64,000 bases of DNA from Phytohabitans maris (GCF_031085175.1 NZ_JAVHUY010000023.1:1-64000), one strand, 5' to 3'. Positions 50,044-59,045 are shown, counted from the first letter of the stretch. Notes: generated by a model not told the origin, from the letters alone. Translations and numbers: made by a program.

Positions 50044-50640
50044 GTGATCAGGACCGGAAAGCAGTACATCGACGGCCTCGGGCCGGATCGGGAGATCTAC
50101 ATCGGCGGCCGGCTGGTCCGTGACGTCACCAGCTACGCGCCGTTCCGACCGGTGATCGACTCTTACGCCGCGCTGTACGACCTCAAGCACGACCCCGCGC
50201 ACCGCGACGTGCTTACATACGCCACCGGTGACGGAGACGGGCGGGCAGACGTGAGCTTCCTGCTCCCGCAGACGCCGGAGGACGTGGTGCGGCGCGGCGA
50301 CGCCCTGCGGCTGTTCTCCAACACCAGCCTCGGCATGCTCTCCCGCTCGCCGGACATCATGAACTCCCAACTCGCCGGCATCGCCGACAACGCCGACTGG
50401 TTCCGCCAGTGGGGCGACCAGTGGGCCGAGAACATCACCAACTACTACCGGTACGTCCGCGACAACGACCTCTTCCTCACCCATGCCCTCGGCAGCCCGT
50501 AGACCGACCGGTCCAAGCCTTCGCACCAGCAGAAGGACCCGTCGATGAACGTCCACGTCGTCCGGGAGACCGACGCCGGCCTGATCGTCTCCGGCGCCAA
50601 GCAGCTGGCGACCACCAGGAGTTGCCGGTTCTGGCGCTGG
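50044..50640 (+). pseudogene. HpaB-like 4-hydroxyphenylacetate 3-monooxygenase, N-terminal remnant
   Basis: GTG 50044 after GGAGGA opens the family start RTGKQYIDGLGPDREIYIGG. The sequence is well conserved to NDLFLTHALGSP, where TAG (50500-50502) replaces what is probably a Gln codon. The same frame goes on with TDRSKPSHQQKDPSMN and ETDAGLIVSGAKQLAT, again family sequence. Soon after this the frame shifts and similarity ends. About 200 of the usual 480-520 residues remain. The gene is dead through a nonsense change, a frameshift and a large 3' deletion. Confidence 0.8.
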
Positions 50641-50650
50641 CCACCGGCCT

Positions 50651-50908
50651 ACCCGGCTGACCGTACCGCGCGTTTCAGGCGACGGCTGCGGGCGATGGCG
50701 TTTGGGTGCGTGGCTGGGTTGGTGCTGGCCGTCGTCGCCGTCGCGGAGCTGGCGGTGCTGGCCAGGGTTCGCGGCGGGTCAGCATTCTGGCCTGCTGCGG
50801 GTGGCTGGGGTGGCCGCCGTCGTCACGTTCGCGATCGCCGTTATCGGCTTGCTGACGCTCGGACGTTCTTCATTGGCACGGACAAACTTCATTGGCAAAG
50901 GACACTGA
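50651..50908 (+). pseudogene. small membrane-protein remnant with frameshift
   Basis: One frame gives FRRRLRAMAFGCVAGLVLAVVAVAELAV (one helix; quoted here as AMAFGCVAGLVLAVVAVAEL), and the next frame gives LRVAGVAAVVTFAIAVIGLL (second helix), ending at 50908. Joined together they make a two-helix membrane protein, interrupted by a one-base shift near 50785. No family was recognised. It follows the dead monooxygenase without a proper gap, so it may be part of the same deletion scar. Confidence 0.4.
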
Positions 50909-50953
50909 CCACCCGCACCCGGTATCTGGTCTACCGGGGCTGTTCTTGGCAAC

Positions 50954-51297
50954 GTGGATGAGCACCACCCGGGCATCGGTTTCGAGCGCCAATCCCTACC
51001 AGTTCGGTCGGGCACCGAGCGCAGTCGTGCATGATCGTTGGGCAAGAAGATCGGGAGCCACCGCATCGACGCAGGGCGTCACCCGCCGTGCTCGATGGCA
51101 ACCCGACCCGCACCGCAGGCGCGCCAGCGCCGAGGCGCGGAAGCGGGGCGGCAGCCAGGACGTCACTTGCGGTGACCTCGCCACAGATCGCAAAGCTGCG
51201 AGTTGGTGGACCCCAAACTCGCTGCCCATCGTCCCATTCGAATCGCTCGACCGGGGTTGTGGTGCTCGATGAGGTTGCCCGGGTGGTGCTCATCCAC
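50954..51297. repeat. 344-base segment bounded by perfect 22-base inverted repeats
   Basis: The left arm (50954-50975) begins GTGGATGAGCACC and the right arm (51276-51297) is its exact reverse complement, ending in GGTGCTCATCCAC. No supported gene lies between them, and none is supported up to 51528. The layout is that of a small non-autonomous transposable element or the remains of one. No target duplication was seen next to the arms. Confidence 0.5.
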
Positions 51298-51528
51298 CCT
51301 GCCGAAACAACCGGGGCCGCCGGGCCGCGCTTGACGCGGCCGGCGCCCGAGCGTGCGGCGAGTTCGGAGCCCAGGTCCCACGACGGTTCGGCTGAAAGTC
51401 GGCCGGGGCGGGCCGGCGCGACGGCTCGTCGGGCGCTGCGGGCGGCCTGAGCGGCCGTCGGGTTGGCGTGTGTGGACGTGCCTGGTCCGCGTTCTCGGTT
51501 ACAGCGCGCTGGGGGGGGTGGGGCGGGG

Positions 51529-52005
51529 TCAGCAGTCGTCTTGCTTCCATGTGCCGTCTTCGCGTACCCAGGGTTCTTTGGTCTGGTTGAGGGCCGGCAC
51601 GTCGTAGGTGTAGGTGACTCGGGTGAGGTCACCGGAGATCTGCGCGTCGAAGCTTTTGATCGGCAGTGCCTTGCCGTACATCTGCTTGGCGGCCGTCAGC
51701 ATGCCGGTGAATTCGCTGAGGGTGATGCGTTGTTTGCACCTGGCCGAGAACAGGTTGTACGCCACGGTCGGTTTCGCGTCCAGGAAGGCGTCCGAGTAGG
51801 CCACGACTGCTTGGCGAAGTTCGTCCTGCTGGCCGGAGGCCCGGGTGGTCGCAGGGGTGCCGGCGCTTGGCGTTGCGCTCGCGGAGGCGGTTGCGGGCGT
51901 TGTGGGGGTGGCGGCGTCTGGGGTGTCGGTGTCTGCCGCGCAGGCGGTGAGGGACAGCAGGAGCAGCGGCGACAAGATCATGGCTTTGCGGATCACGGTC
52001 GGCAT
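51529..52005 (-). CDS. small secreted lipoprotein, unknown function
   Basis: ATG 52005 gives 158 residues. The signal has a short basic start (MPTVIRKA) and the lipobox LTAC with Cys at residue 22. A linker rich in Thr, Ala, Ser and Pro runs to about residue 60. The folded part (ELRQAVVAYSDAFLDAKPTV, then YNLFSARCKQRITLSEFTGM) looks like the NTF2/DUF4878-type cone fold. Many actinobacterial lipoproteins share this design and have no assigned role. Confidence 0.75.
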   Translation of the reverse strand: MPTVIRKAMILSPLLLLSLTACAADTDTPDAATPTTPATASASATPSAGTPATTRASGQQDELRQAVVAYSDAFLDAKPTVAYNLFSARCKQRITLSEFTGMLTAAKQMYGKALPIKSFDAQISGDLTRVTYTYDVPALNQTKEPWVREDGTWKQDDC

Positions 52006-52104
52006 GCTACTGCCCACCGGCACGGCTCGAACGCGCTGTGCGCTACCGGGCCACCCGCTACGCCGTGATCAGCGAGGAGTGGCTATGGCGTTTCTGCGGT
52101 GCCT

Positions 52105-52338
52105 CTAGTGGGGTGCTTGGCCGACGAACACGCCCAGGCCTTTGTGGCCTTGCAGGACGCCGTCTTCCTGTAGCCGTTCGATGGCGCGTCTGGCGGTGGC
52201 GATGGAGCATTTGTAGGTGGCGGCGAGTTCGGTCACGGACGGGATTTTGTCACCTTCGTTCAGTTGGCCGTTGGTGATCTGTGCGGTGATGTCGGCGATG
52301 ATGCGCTCGGTGAATGTCTGGGCTGGTGTCTTGGGCAT
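52105..52338 (-). CDS. short GntR-type DNA-binding protein (winged helix only)
   Basis: A 77-residue protein made of a GntR winged helix alone: QTFTERIIADITAQITNGQL, then IPSVTELAATYKCSIATARRAI and LGVFVG. There is no ligand domain. Such short forms occur near actinobacterial mobile elements and regulate single promoters. It could bind the direct repeats at 52542-52587 upstream of it. Confidence 0.85.
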   Translation of the reverse strand: MPKTPAQTFTERIIADITAQITNGQLNEGDKIPSVTELAATYKCSIATARRAIERLQEDGVLQGHKGLGVFVGQAPH

Positions 52339-52541
52339 CTAGCGGCTGCTCCCTGTGCGTAGGCGGACCCATTGTCCACCACGCGGCGGGACTGCCTGTC
52401 GCCGAAGCGCGCGGCGGCCGTCCACCGGTTGGCGTGCCCTCGACGTCGCCGACCTGTGCGCCGGGTATGCGTCGAGCTTCCCGCGCTGGCCTCGGTCAAC
52501 CCCGGTGAGCAGCGACGCAACCCCGCCCCAACTTCATCCGC

Positions 52542-52587
52542 CTAACTCATCTGTCTCACCTTGTTGACCTAACTCACCTATCTCATC
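52542..52587. repeat. two 19-base imperfect direct repeats, 27-base period
   Basis: CTAACTCATCTGTCTCACC (52542-52560) and CTAACTCACCTATCTCATC (52569-52587) match at 16 of 19 positions. They lie about 200 bases before the short GntR gene and 360 bases before the binding-protein gene. Binding sites for the short GntR are a possible explanation. The rest of 52339-52947 contains no supported gene. Confidence 0.55.
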
Positions 52588-52947
52588 TAGTTTGGGCGGC
52601 GAGGTACGGCGCTGCCCTGCGTAGGCGTGTGGAGCGGTCGATGTGCCTTTCCCGTCTTCGCGGGAGACCGGGTCGGCGTTTGCCGTGGCGCCAGGCCAGG
52701 GGAGCCGGCTCGGTCACGCAAGGGACTTTCCGTGCGCCCCGACCCGGGCTGGCGTGGACCTGGCCGGGTGGTGCGGCTTTTACGCGTATTTGTCGTGAGG
52801 TTGGAGGCTTGGGTGGCGACGGTGACGTTGACCGGTGAGGCGTTCGTGGCGGGTACCGCGGACGTGCGTGATGGTGGCCGGTGGTCGAGCACCGCCGTGC
52901 GGGTGAGGGCTGGCCGGTCGCGGCCGGTGCCGGCTGGCGGGGGTGGG

Positions 52948-53988
52948 GTGTCACGTCGGGTGCTGGGCGCGGGGGTGTTGGCCGCTGGTGTGGCGGTCGC
53001 GGCCGGGGCGTGCAGCGATGACGGGGCGGGCGCGGCCGGGCAGGAGGTGGAGCAGGTGACGTTTTTGACCACGGTCGGTAAGCAGGGCCGGGACGCGGCC
53101 GCGTTCGTGGCCGAGGCGAAGGGGTTCTTCGCCGCGCATGGTTTGAAGGTCGACATTCAGCCGGGCCGGGCCGGTGACTACAACCATCAGCAGTTGGCGG
53201 CCGGGAGCGCGCAGTACGCGACGGTGGACGGCGCGGGTGCGGTGGTGCGGTACGCCACCGGTAAGGACACGTCGTTCCAGGTGTTGGCCGCGGTGCACCA
53301 GCAGACGGTGGTCGGGATCGTCGGGCTGGCTGGCGGCCGGATCAGCAGCGACCCGCGCAGCCTGGTCGGGAGGACGCTGGGCACGATCAAGAACGCGGTG
53401 CCGGAAGTGTTGTGGCCGGCGTACGCCAAGGCGGCCGGGATCGACGCGAAGTCGGTGACCTGGCGGTACGCGGCCACCGCGGACCAGCTCAACCAGCTGG
53501 TGGCCGCGGGGACGATCGACGGTTCCGCTCAGTTCGTGATCGGTGCTCCGGGGATCGAGGCCGCGGCCGGCAAGGCCGGCCGCAAACCCGAAGCCGTGGT
53601 GATCCCCTACAGCACCCATCTGGGGTCGCTGTATGGCGGGGTGCTGATCGCGCAGAAGAGCACCATCGACGCCCACCCCGCCCAGGCGAAGCGGTTCGCG
53701 GCGGCGCTGTCCATGGGCCTGGACTACGCGGTGAAGAACCCGCAGGAGGCGGGGCAGATCATGGCGGACCAGGCCGGCCAGGATCCGGTGGTGGCCGCGG
53801 CCGAGTTGGAGCGGATGCGGGCCTACGTGTTCGCCGCCGGGGTGACCACCGCCGGGGCGCTGGACGAAACCCGGGTGGCCGGGATGGTCGGCTCGTTGAC
53901 CGCGCACGGGCTGATCCCGCAGGGGATGAACCCGGACCTGCCCAAGACGATCGCCCGGTTCGACCTGGCCCCCGCAGCGACGTCGTGA
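52948..53988 (+). CDS. NMT1/SsuA-type ABC substrate-binding lipoprotein
   Basis: GTG 52948 opens a lipoprotein signal (VSRRVLGAGVLAAGVAVAAG followed by Ala-Cys) and gives 346 residues; an upstream GTG 52813 after GGAGG is also in frame but would bury the signal. The mature protein is of the NMT1/THI5 type: VTFLTTVGKQGRDAAAFVAE, FFAAHGLKVDIQPG, and LAAGSAQYATVDGAG. Typical loads are sulfonates, nitrate, taurine or pyrimidines. The permease gene is two genes away and no ATPase gene is close. Confidence 0.82.
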   Translation: MSRRVLGAGVLAAGVAVAAGACSDDGAGAAGQEVEQVTFLTTVGKQGRDAAAFVAEAKGFFAAHGLKVDIQPGRAGDYNHQQLAAGSAQYATVDGAGAVVRYATGKDTSFQVLAAVHQQTVVGIVGLAGGRISSDPRSLVGRTLGTIKNAVPEVLWPAYAKAAGIDAKSVTWRYAATADQLNQLVAAGTIDGSAQFVIGAPGIEAAAGKAGRKPEAVVIPYSTHLGSLYGGVLIAQKSTIDAHPAQAKRFAAALSMGLDYAVKNPQEAGQIMADQAGQDPVVAAAELERMRAYVFAAGVTTAGALDETRVAGMVGSLTAHGLIPQGMNPDLPKTIARFDLAPAATS

Positions 53989-54845
53989 ACCCGACCCCGC
54001 CTTCACCCCCGACCCCGACCCCGTCCGCGCCGGTGTCGGTGTCGGTGTCGGTGTCGTATGCGTTGCCGAACACCGACCGGCACGCCCCCGAGCTGCACAC
54101 CGGCCTGGCCACCCTGTTCGATGAGGACACCATCGCCCGGCTGACCGAGCTCGGCGGCGGGGGTGGATGGGCCGGGGCGAGGTGTCTGGAGTTCGGTGCC
54201 GGGGCCGGCAGCATCGCCGGCTGGCTGGCCGACGCGGTCGGCCCGCACGGCCGGGTGTACGCCACCGACCTGGTGGTCGAGCAGATCCCGGCGCATCCAC
54301 GGCTGACGGTCCTGCGGCACGACCTGCGCAGCGACCCGCTGCCGGCCGGGGTGTTCGACCTGATCCACGGCCGGCGGGTCCTCGAACACCTGCCACAGCG
54401 GCAGATCATCCTGGACCGGCTGGTCGACAAACTCGCCGCCGGCGGCACCCTGCTGGTCGAGGGCGGCCGCGCGTTACGCACCCCCGACATCGTGATCAGC
54501 GCCCCTGACCCGGACGCCCGCGAGTTGTACCTGCGCTACCAACGCACGGTCGGGCAGGTCTTCGCCGGCCAGGGCGCCGACCCCGGCTGGGCGCCGACCA
54601 TGCACCGCGCGTTCTTCGAGCGCGGGCTGGTCGATGTGCGCACCCGCATCCGCAGCGGGTACTGGACCGGCGGCGACGCCGGCTGCCGGATGCTGACCGC
54701 CGTCCAGCAGATGCTACGGCCGAAGCTGATCGAGGCCGGGATGACCGACGCGGACCTGCACGCGGTCACCGCGCTGCTGCGCGACCCGCGGCTGGTCGTG
54801 CGCAGCCACGAGATCTACGCCACCAGCGGCCAGGCAGCCGCCTAA
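53985..54845 (+). CDS. SAM-dependent methyltransferase (class I)
   Basis: GTG 53985 overlaps the binding-protein stop. The 286-residue product has a low-complexity start (Pro/Thr and VSVSVSVS, from a hexamer repeat), the SAM motif LEFGAGAGSIAGWLADAVG near residue 66, VYATDLVVEQIP (acidic ribose-binding Asp) and HDLRSDPLPAGVFDLIHGRR. The acceptor is unknown. A methyltransferase translated with an uptake system suggests that it modifies the imported compound. Confidence 0.82.
   Translation: MNPTPPSPPTPTPSAPVSVSVSVSYALPNTDRHAPELHTGLATLFDEDTIARLTELGGGGGWAGARCLEFGAGAGSIAGWLADAVGPHGRVYATDLVVEQIPAHPRLTVLRHDLRSDPLPAGVFDLIHGRRVLEHLPQRQIILDRLVDKLAAGGTLLVEGGRALRTPDIVISAPDPDARELYLRYQRTVGQVFAGQGADPGWAPTMHRAFFERGLVDVRTRIRSGYWTGGDAGCRMLTAVQQMLRPKLIEAGMTDADLHAVTALLRDPRLVVRSHEIYATSGQAAA
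54032..54055 (+). repeat. GGTGTC hexamer repeat, four copies
   Basis: Four perfect tandem copies of GGTGTC (54032-54055) encode Val-Ser pairs near the N-terminus of the methyltransferase. Copy-number change would keep the frame, since the unit is six bases, and would only lengthen or shorten the flexible start. Confidence 0.85.
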
Positions 54846-54918
54846 ACCCCCGACGGCCCAACCGTTCGAGCACCGGCGGGGGCTCCGGCAAGGCGGCCGG
54901 AGCCCGCCACCAGGCGGC

Positions 54919-55722
54919 ATGGAAGCGAGACGACGAACCCCCGTGATCCGGTTACCCCTTCACCGGCTACGGCCGCAGCTACCGCTGACCCTGCCCATCC
55001 TGGCCGCCGCCACCGCCGTGGCCGTCTGGTGGCTGGCCGTGGCCGCCTTCGACATCGCGCCGCTGTTTCTGCCCTCACCAGCCGCGGTCGCCTCCGCTTT
55101 CGCCACCGCGCCGGGCCCGCTGCTACGCGAGACCGGCGCCACCGCAGCGGTCACCCTGGCCGGCTTCGCCCTGGCCGGCATCAGCGCGGTCGTGCTCGGC
55201 GCGGTCCTGGCCGCCTGCCGCACCGTCGAGCGGGCCGTCCTGCCCCTGCTGATCGGCGGTAACGCCATCCCCAAAGTGTCCCTGGCGCCGCTGCTGGTGG
55301 TCTGGCTCGGCTTCGGACCACAGCCACGCATCGTCATGGTCGCCGCGATCTGCTTCTTCCCCATCCTGCTGTCCACCATGGCCGGCCTACGCACCCCCAC
55401 CGAACTGGCCGAACTAGCCCGCTCCCTGACCGCCTCCCGCTGGCGCACCTTCACCAAAATCCGCTTCCCGTGGGCGCTACCACAGATCTTCACCGGCCTC
55501 AAAACCGCCATCACCCTCGCCGTGATCGGCGCCGTCGTGGCCGAGATCGCCTCACCCAACGCCGGCCTCGGCGCCGTCATCGTCGCCGCCGGTGCCAGCG
55601 CCGACACCGCCCAAGCCTTCGCCGCCATCACCCTGCTCGCCCTACTTAGCACCGCCCTGTTCTACCTGCTGCACGGCCTCGAGCGGATGCTGCTGCGCTG
55701 GGCCCGTGACACCTCCACCTAA
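54919..55722 (+). CDS. ABC transporter permease, SsuC/TauC type
   Basis: ATG 54919 gives 267 residues and six helices. The coupling loop is ELARSLTASRWRTFTKIRFP near residue 172. The first helix has VWWLAVAAFDI, then LFLPSPAAVASAF, a typical SsuC-type start. It pairs with the NMT1-type binding protein at 52948. The ATPase normally found beside it is missing from the window, so the system is either incomplete or uses an ATPase from elsewhere. Confidence 0.88.
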   Translation: MEARRRTPVIRLPLHRLRPQLPLTLPILAAATAVAVWWLAVAAFDIAPLFLPSPAAVASAFATAPGPLLRETGATAAVTLAGFALAGISAVVLGAVLAACRTVERAVLPLLIGGNAIPKVSLAPLLVVWLGFGPQPRIVMVAAICFFPILLSTMAGLRTPTELAELARSLTASRWRTFTKIRFPWALPQIFTGLKTAITLAVIGAVVAEIASPNAGLGAVIVAAGASADTAQAFAAITLLALLSTALFYLLHGLERMLLRWARDTST

Positions 55723-56074
55723 AGAGCACCCCACCACCCACCTTTCTGCGGTACGACACCCCTGCCCACCAGGAGGGACATCGATCCACGTGCGTCACCC
55801 CGATGCCCGAAACCGGGAGCTGATCGCCACATCGCCCGCCAGCCGCCGACCAGGTGACCACGCCACCGCACACCGGCGACAAGGTCCTCGACCCGCTTGG
55901 CCGTCGGATCCACGGACATCGACCACACCTGCACCGGCCGCCGTACGCAACGAACTGGCCACAACGGACTGGACCCGACCGGTGTCCGCGGTTACCGGGC
56001 ATTGCCCGGCTCGGCTGCCGGGAATCGGCCTTGAACCTTTCGGTGAACACAGCAACGAGTAAGGAGACCAACGA
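55723..56074. other. intergenic region, possible short frame only
   Basis: A frame open from about GTG 55791 to a stop at 56062 could encode some 90 residues, and AGGAGG at 55771-55776 is near it but 14 bases from that GTG. The protein has no recognisable feature and is rich in Pro, Arg and Thr, so I do not call it a gene. The last bases contain the ribosome site of the next gene. Confidence 0.35.
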
Positions 56075-56920
56075 ATGCCTCCAGGCGTGCGGATCCGCCG
56101 CCGGCAGTTGCAGACGGCCGTCCGTCATTTCCGGCACCGACGAGACGGCCGCCGGATCACACTGGTCGCGACCATCCACTGCGCGCTACCGGTCTACTTC
56201 ACTGAACTCAAACACCTGATCTGCCAGATCGAGCAGACCGGAGCGGCGGTGTACTGCGAAGGACTCGACCGGTTTGTCGGCCCACCCGAGCCGGACCCCA
56301 CGCCGGCCGAGCAGCAGATCCTCGACCGGTGGAACCAGCAGGACGCCGACAATGCCGACCGACGGGCACAGCGGCACGGATACGTCACCCAGCGACACCT
56401 GCTGGACCACCCCAGCTGGCGGAACGTGGACCTGCCCGCCCGCGGCATGGTCCGGCTGGTGGGCCTGGACGACATGCGGCAGTGGCTCGACGACCATCGC
56501 ACCGCGGCCGCCGAAGACCCGCACGCCGAGCTGGCCAGCCAGGTTAGCGACCTCACTTTCTGGCGGGAGATGGCCAGCCGCCGCCGGCGGATCCAGCGGC
56601 GGGTCGCGGCCCGCGAACACCCGCGCCTGTACGCCCGCCGCCGTCAGATCATCCTGGAACGGTTGCACGCCCAAGCCGTGGACCAAGACATCGTGGCCGT
56701 CAACGGCTGCGGTCACCACTGGGCGATGTGCGCGGATCTGCGCGCGCACGGCTACCGGCAGACCGGCGTCAGCTGGCACACCGCCCGGCCCTTTCCCAGC
56801 TTCCTGGAGCAGATCCGCCTGCTTCAGCAACTGAACGTGGCGCGGCAGAGCCAGGCGGATCGACCGATCACCAATCCCGCCACCGCATCGACAGCGGGTC
56901 AAAGCGAGGGCAGTGCGTGA
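56075..56920 (+). CDS. TraB/PrgY-like protein, unknown function
   Basis: AAGGAG, eight bases before ATG 56075, gives 281 residues. TLVATIHCALPVYFTELKHL near residue 29, AAVYCEGLDRF near 60, and VAVNGCGHHWAMCADLRAHG near 208 resemble the TraB/PrgY/GumN pattern of an N-terminal beta strand with a Glu loop and a late Gly-x-x-His motif. This family is thought to contain metal-dependent hydrolases and the pheromone-shutdown protein PrgY. No membrane helix is seen here. The stop overlaps the NB-ARC gene start. Confidence 0.55.
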   Translation: MPPGVRIRRRQLQTAVRHFRHRRDGRRITLVATIHCALPVYFTELKHLICQIEQTGAAVYCEGLDRFVGPPEPDPTPAEQQILDRWNQQDADNADRRAQRHGYVTQRHLLDHPSWRNVDLPARGMVRLVGLDDMRQWLDDHRTAAAEDPHAELASQVSDLTFWREMASRRRRIQRRVAAREHPRLYARRRQIILERLHAQAVDQDIVAVNGCGHHWAMCADLRAHGYRQTGVSWHTARPFPSFLEQIRLLQQLNVARQSQADRPITNPATASTAGQSEGSA

Positions 56921-57904
56921 GCCACCCACCACATCCGGCGTCGCGGTCCGGCGGGGTCGAGGGGTTGGCATGTTCGATGCCCCCGCTGCTGGCGGCGGTC
57001 GCCAGCGTGGTGGCTGGCCGGGCTGTCGACGGGATCGCCGAGGGTGGTAAGGCGTTGCTACGGCGTCGGGCCGTCGCGGACCCGGCTGCCGCCGCCGCCC
57101 TCGACCACGGCGACCTGGACGAGCAAGTGTTGATCGCGGTTCGGGCGTTCCTGCGCGCGGCGGCGCAGGCCGACCCGGCTGTCGCCGCCCAGCTGACGCA
57201 GCTGGGGCGGCTACTGCCGCCACCACGGCAGCTGCCTTCACCTGCCGCGTGTGAGGTCAATCGCGGCGAAGAACTCAGCCCGCTACGGCAGCTGCACGGC
57301 GAGGTCGGGCGACGGGTCGTGGTGCTACTGGTGGGCCCGGCCGGGGTGGGCAAGACCGCGCTGGCTGTCCAGGCCGCGACACCCGACGAGCGGGAGCAGG
57401 ACGGCCACCTGTACGTGGACCTCCGTGGCACAGCCGCCGATGGTCCGCTGCCGGCGGCGTTGGCGCGGCTGCTGCGGTCGGTCGGGATTGCGGAACCCGC
57501 GGCTGCCGCACGAGGTGGATGAGCTGGTGACGTTGTGGCGGTCGGTCACCGCATCTGGCCGTCTGGTCGTGCTGATGGACAACGCTGATTCGGCGCAGCA
57601 GGTCCAACCGCTGCTGCCGGCCACCGCGCACTGCCTGGTGTACGTGACCGCCCGCACCGCCCTGCCAGCTCTGGTCGCCGCCGGTGCCCACCTGCTACCC
57701 GTCGGACCACTGGACGGCGACGCCGCCACCATCAGGCTCGACCGGATCGCCGGCCGGCAGCGGTTGGCCAGCGACCCGCCCACTGCCGCCGGCCTGGTCG
57801 ACGCCTGCCGGGGGATGCCGCTGGCGGTAACGGTCGCCGGTGCGCACCTGGTCGCCGACCCCGGCCACACGGTGCGGCGTCTGGCCCACACCCTCACCAT
57901 TTAA
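56917..57904 (+). pseudogene. NB-ARC (STAND) ATPase fragment with frameshift
   Basis: GTG 56917 overlaps the previous stop. The first frame has a short helical start and Walker A GPAGVGKTAL near residue 141, then LYVDLRGTAADGPLPAALAR, and ends at 57522. The next frame continues the same domain: LPHEVDELVTLWRS, Walker B LVVLMDNADSAQQVQPLLPA, LVYVTARTALPAL and GMPLAVTVAGAHLV, ending at 57904. One base was gained or lost near 57495-57515. Even when joined, the C-terminal sensor repeats of STAND proteins are missing. It is either decayed or a minimal form read by frameshifting. Confidence 0.65.
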
Positions 57905-57917
57905 GGAGTAGCACCGG

Positions 57918-58889
57918 ATGGCATCGACGATCCCCGCAGGCGGCGGCTCAGAGCCCGGTAGCGGCATCACCGCAACCCGGCCGGCCGAGCCGCTGGACGG
58001 CCCGGCGCCGGCGGTGCCGGGCATCGCGGTCGGCAGCCGATATCACCGCCTGGCCGGCGGCGCTGGCCGCCGCCGGTGGGCGACGGCCGTGGCCGGGATC
58101 CTCGTGCTTGCGGGCGGGCTGGTGCTGGTCAGCGGCTCTCAACGGGTAGCCCGGTGGCTGCCGGGCGATGGCCTGCCGCTGTTGCGTGGGCAGACGGCGC
58201 TGGCCCTGTTGTTCCTTGCCGAGGGGCTGTTCCTACCGCTCGTGCTGGTCGTCGCCCGCTGGGTGGAAAAGCGCCCCGCCGGCACCGTGCTGTCCGTGCA
58301 GGGGCGGGTGCGGTGCAGGTGGCTTGGCTGGTGCCTTGTCCTCACCCTGGCCTGGTACCTGACCCTGGCCACAGTCACCGTCCTAGGCGGCAGCGAGCAG
58401 TGGGTCGGCTGGCAAGCCTTCGCTGGCCCCTTCACCGCCCTGGCAGCGGCCGTCGTCGTCGGATCCGCCGGTGAGGAACTCGTGTTTCGTGGCCTGCTGC
58501 TGCAGGCCGCGGGCAGGTTCTTCTCCCAACCGTGGCCCGCGATCCTCATCCAGGCCGTGCTGTGGACGGCCATGTACAACCCATCCCAGATATGGGCGGC
58601 GGCCTGCCTGCTGGCCATAGGCATCACGCTCGGCTGGCTCACCATCCATACCGGCGGGCCGGAAGCGGCGATCGCCTGGCACGCGGCGCAGGGCGTGAGC
58701 GCGACCGTGTTAGGCGTGGCGTTCTGGGACGGCGGCCAGGCCCCCACCGACCAGACCAGCGGCGACCTGACGGCCGGCCCCGCGATCGTCTACCTCCTGC
58801 TCTCGGCGCTGATCGTGGCTGCCCTCTACGGCCTGGCCCGCACGCTCAAACCAACCACCACCTACACCCTTGGACGACCTGACCGCTGA
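57918..58889 (+). CDS. CPBP-family intramembrane metalloprotease
   Basis: A 323-residue membrane protein with about eight helices. The catalytic motifs are EELVFRG near residue 183 (two Glu and Arg), and the later His of AIAWHAAQG near 252. These match the CPBP (Abi/Rce1-like) pattern. A cytoplasmic Pro/Gly-rich start of about 45 residues precedes the first helix. Members of this group take part in prenyl-protein processing, bacteriocin self-immunity and signal release. It lies 13 bases after the frameshifted NB-ARC gene. Confidence 0.85.
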   Translation: MASTIPAGGGSEPGSGITATRPAEPLDGPAPAVPGIAVGSRYHRLAGGAGRRRWATAVAGILVLAGGLVLVSGSQRVARWLPGDGLPLLRGQTALALLFLAEGLFLPLVLVVARWVEKRPAGTVLSVQGRVRCRWLGWCLVLTLAWYLTLATVTVLGGSEQWVGWQAFAGPFTALAAAVVVGSAGEELVFRGLLLQAAGRFFSQPWPAILIQAVLWTAMYNPSQIWAAACLLAIGITLGWLTIHTGGPEAAIAWHAAQGVSATVLGVAFWDGGQAPTDQTSGDLTAGPAIVYLLLSALIVAALYGLARTLKPTTTYTLGRPDR

Positions 58890-59045
58890 ACCTGGCTCCC
58901 CAGGCCACCCTCCGGCCAGCAACCATCCATAGTGGATTAGTCGAGTTCGGCACCAGGGCCTTTCCTTCACGTACTCCGCCGAAGCGGCGACCATCCACAT
59001 CAGACCAGCAGCGCGACCGACGACAGGAAGGGAACAGGGACGAGG

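Noticed and set aside
54032-54055. Phase-variable repeat
   Set aside because: The unit is six bases, so copy-number change keeps the frame and cannot switch the gene off.
55723-56074. A 90-residue gene from GTG 55791 to 56062
   Set aside because: The ribosome-site spacing is poor and the product has no recognisable feature.
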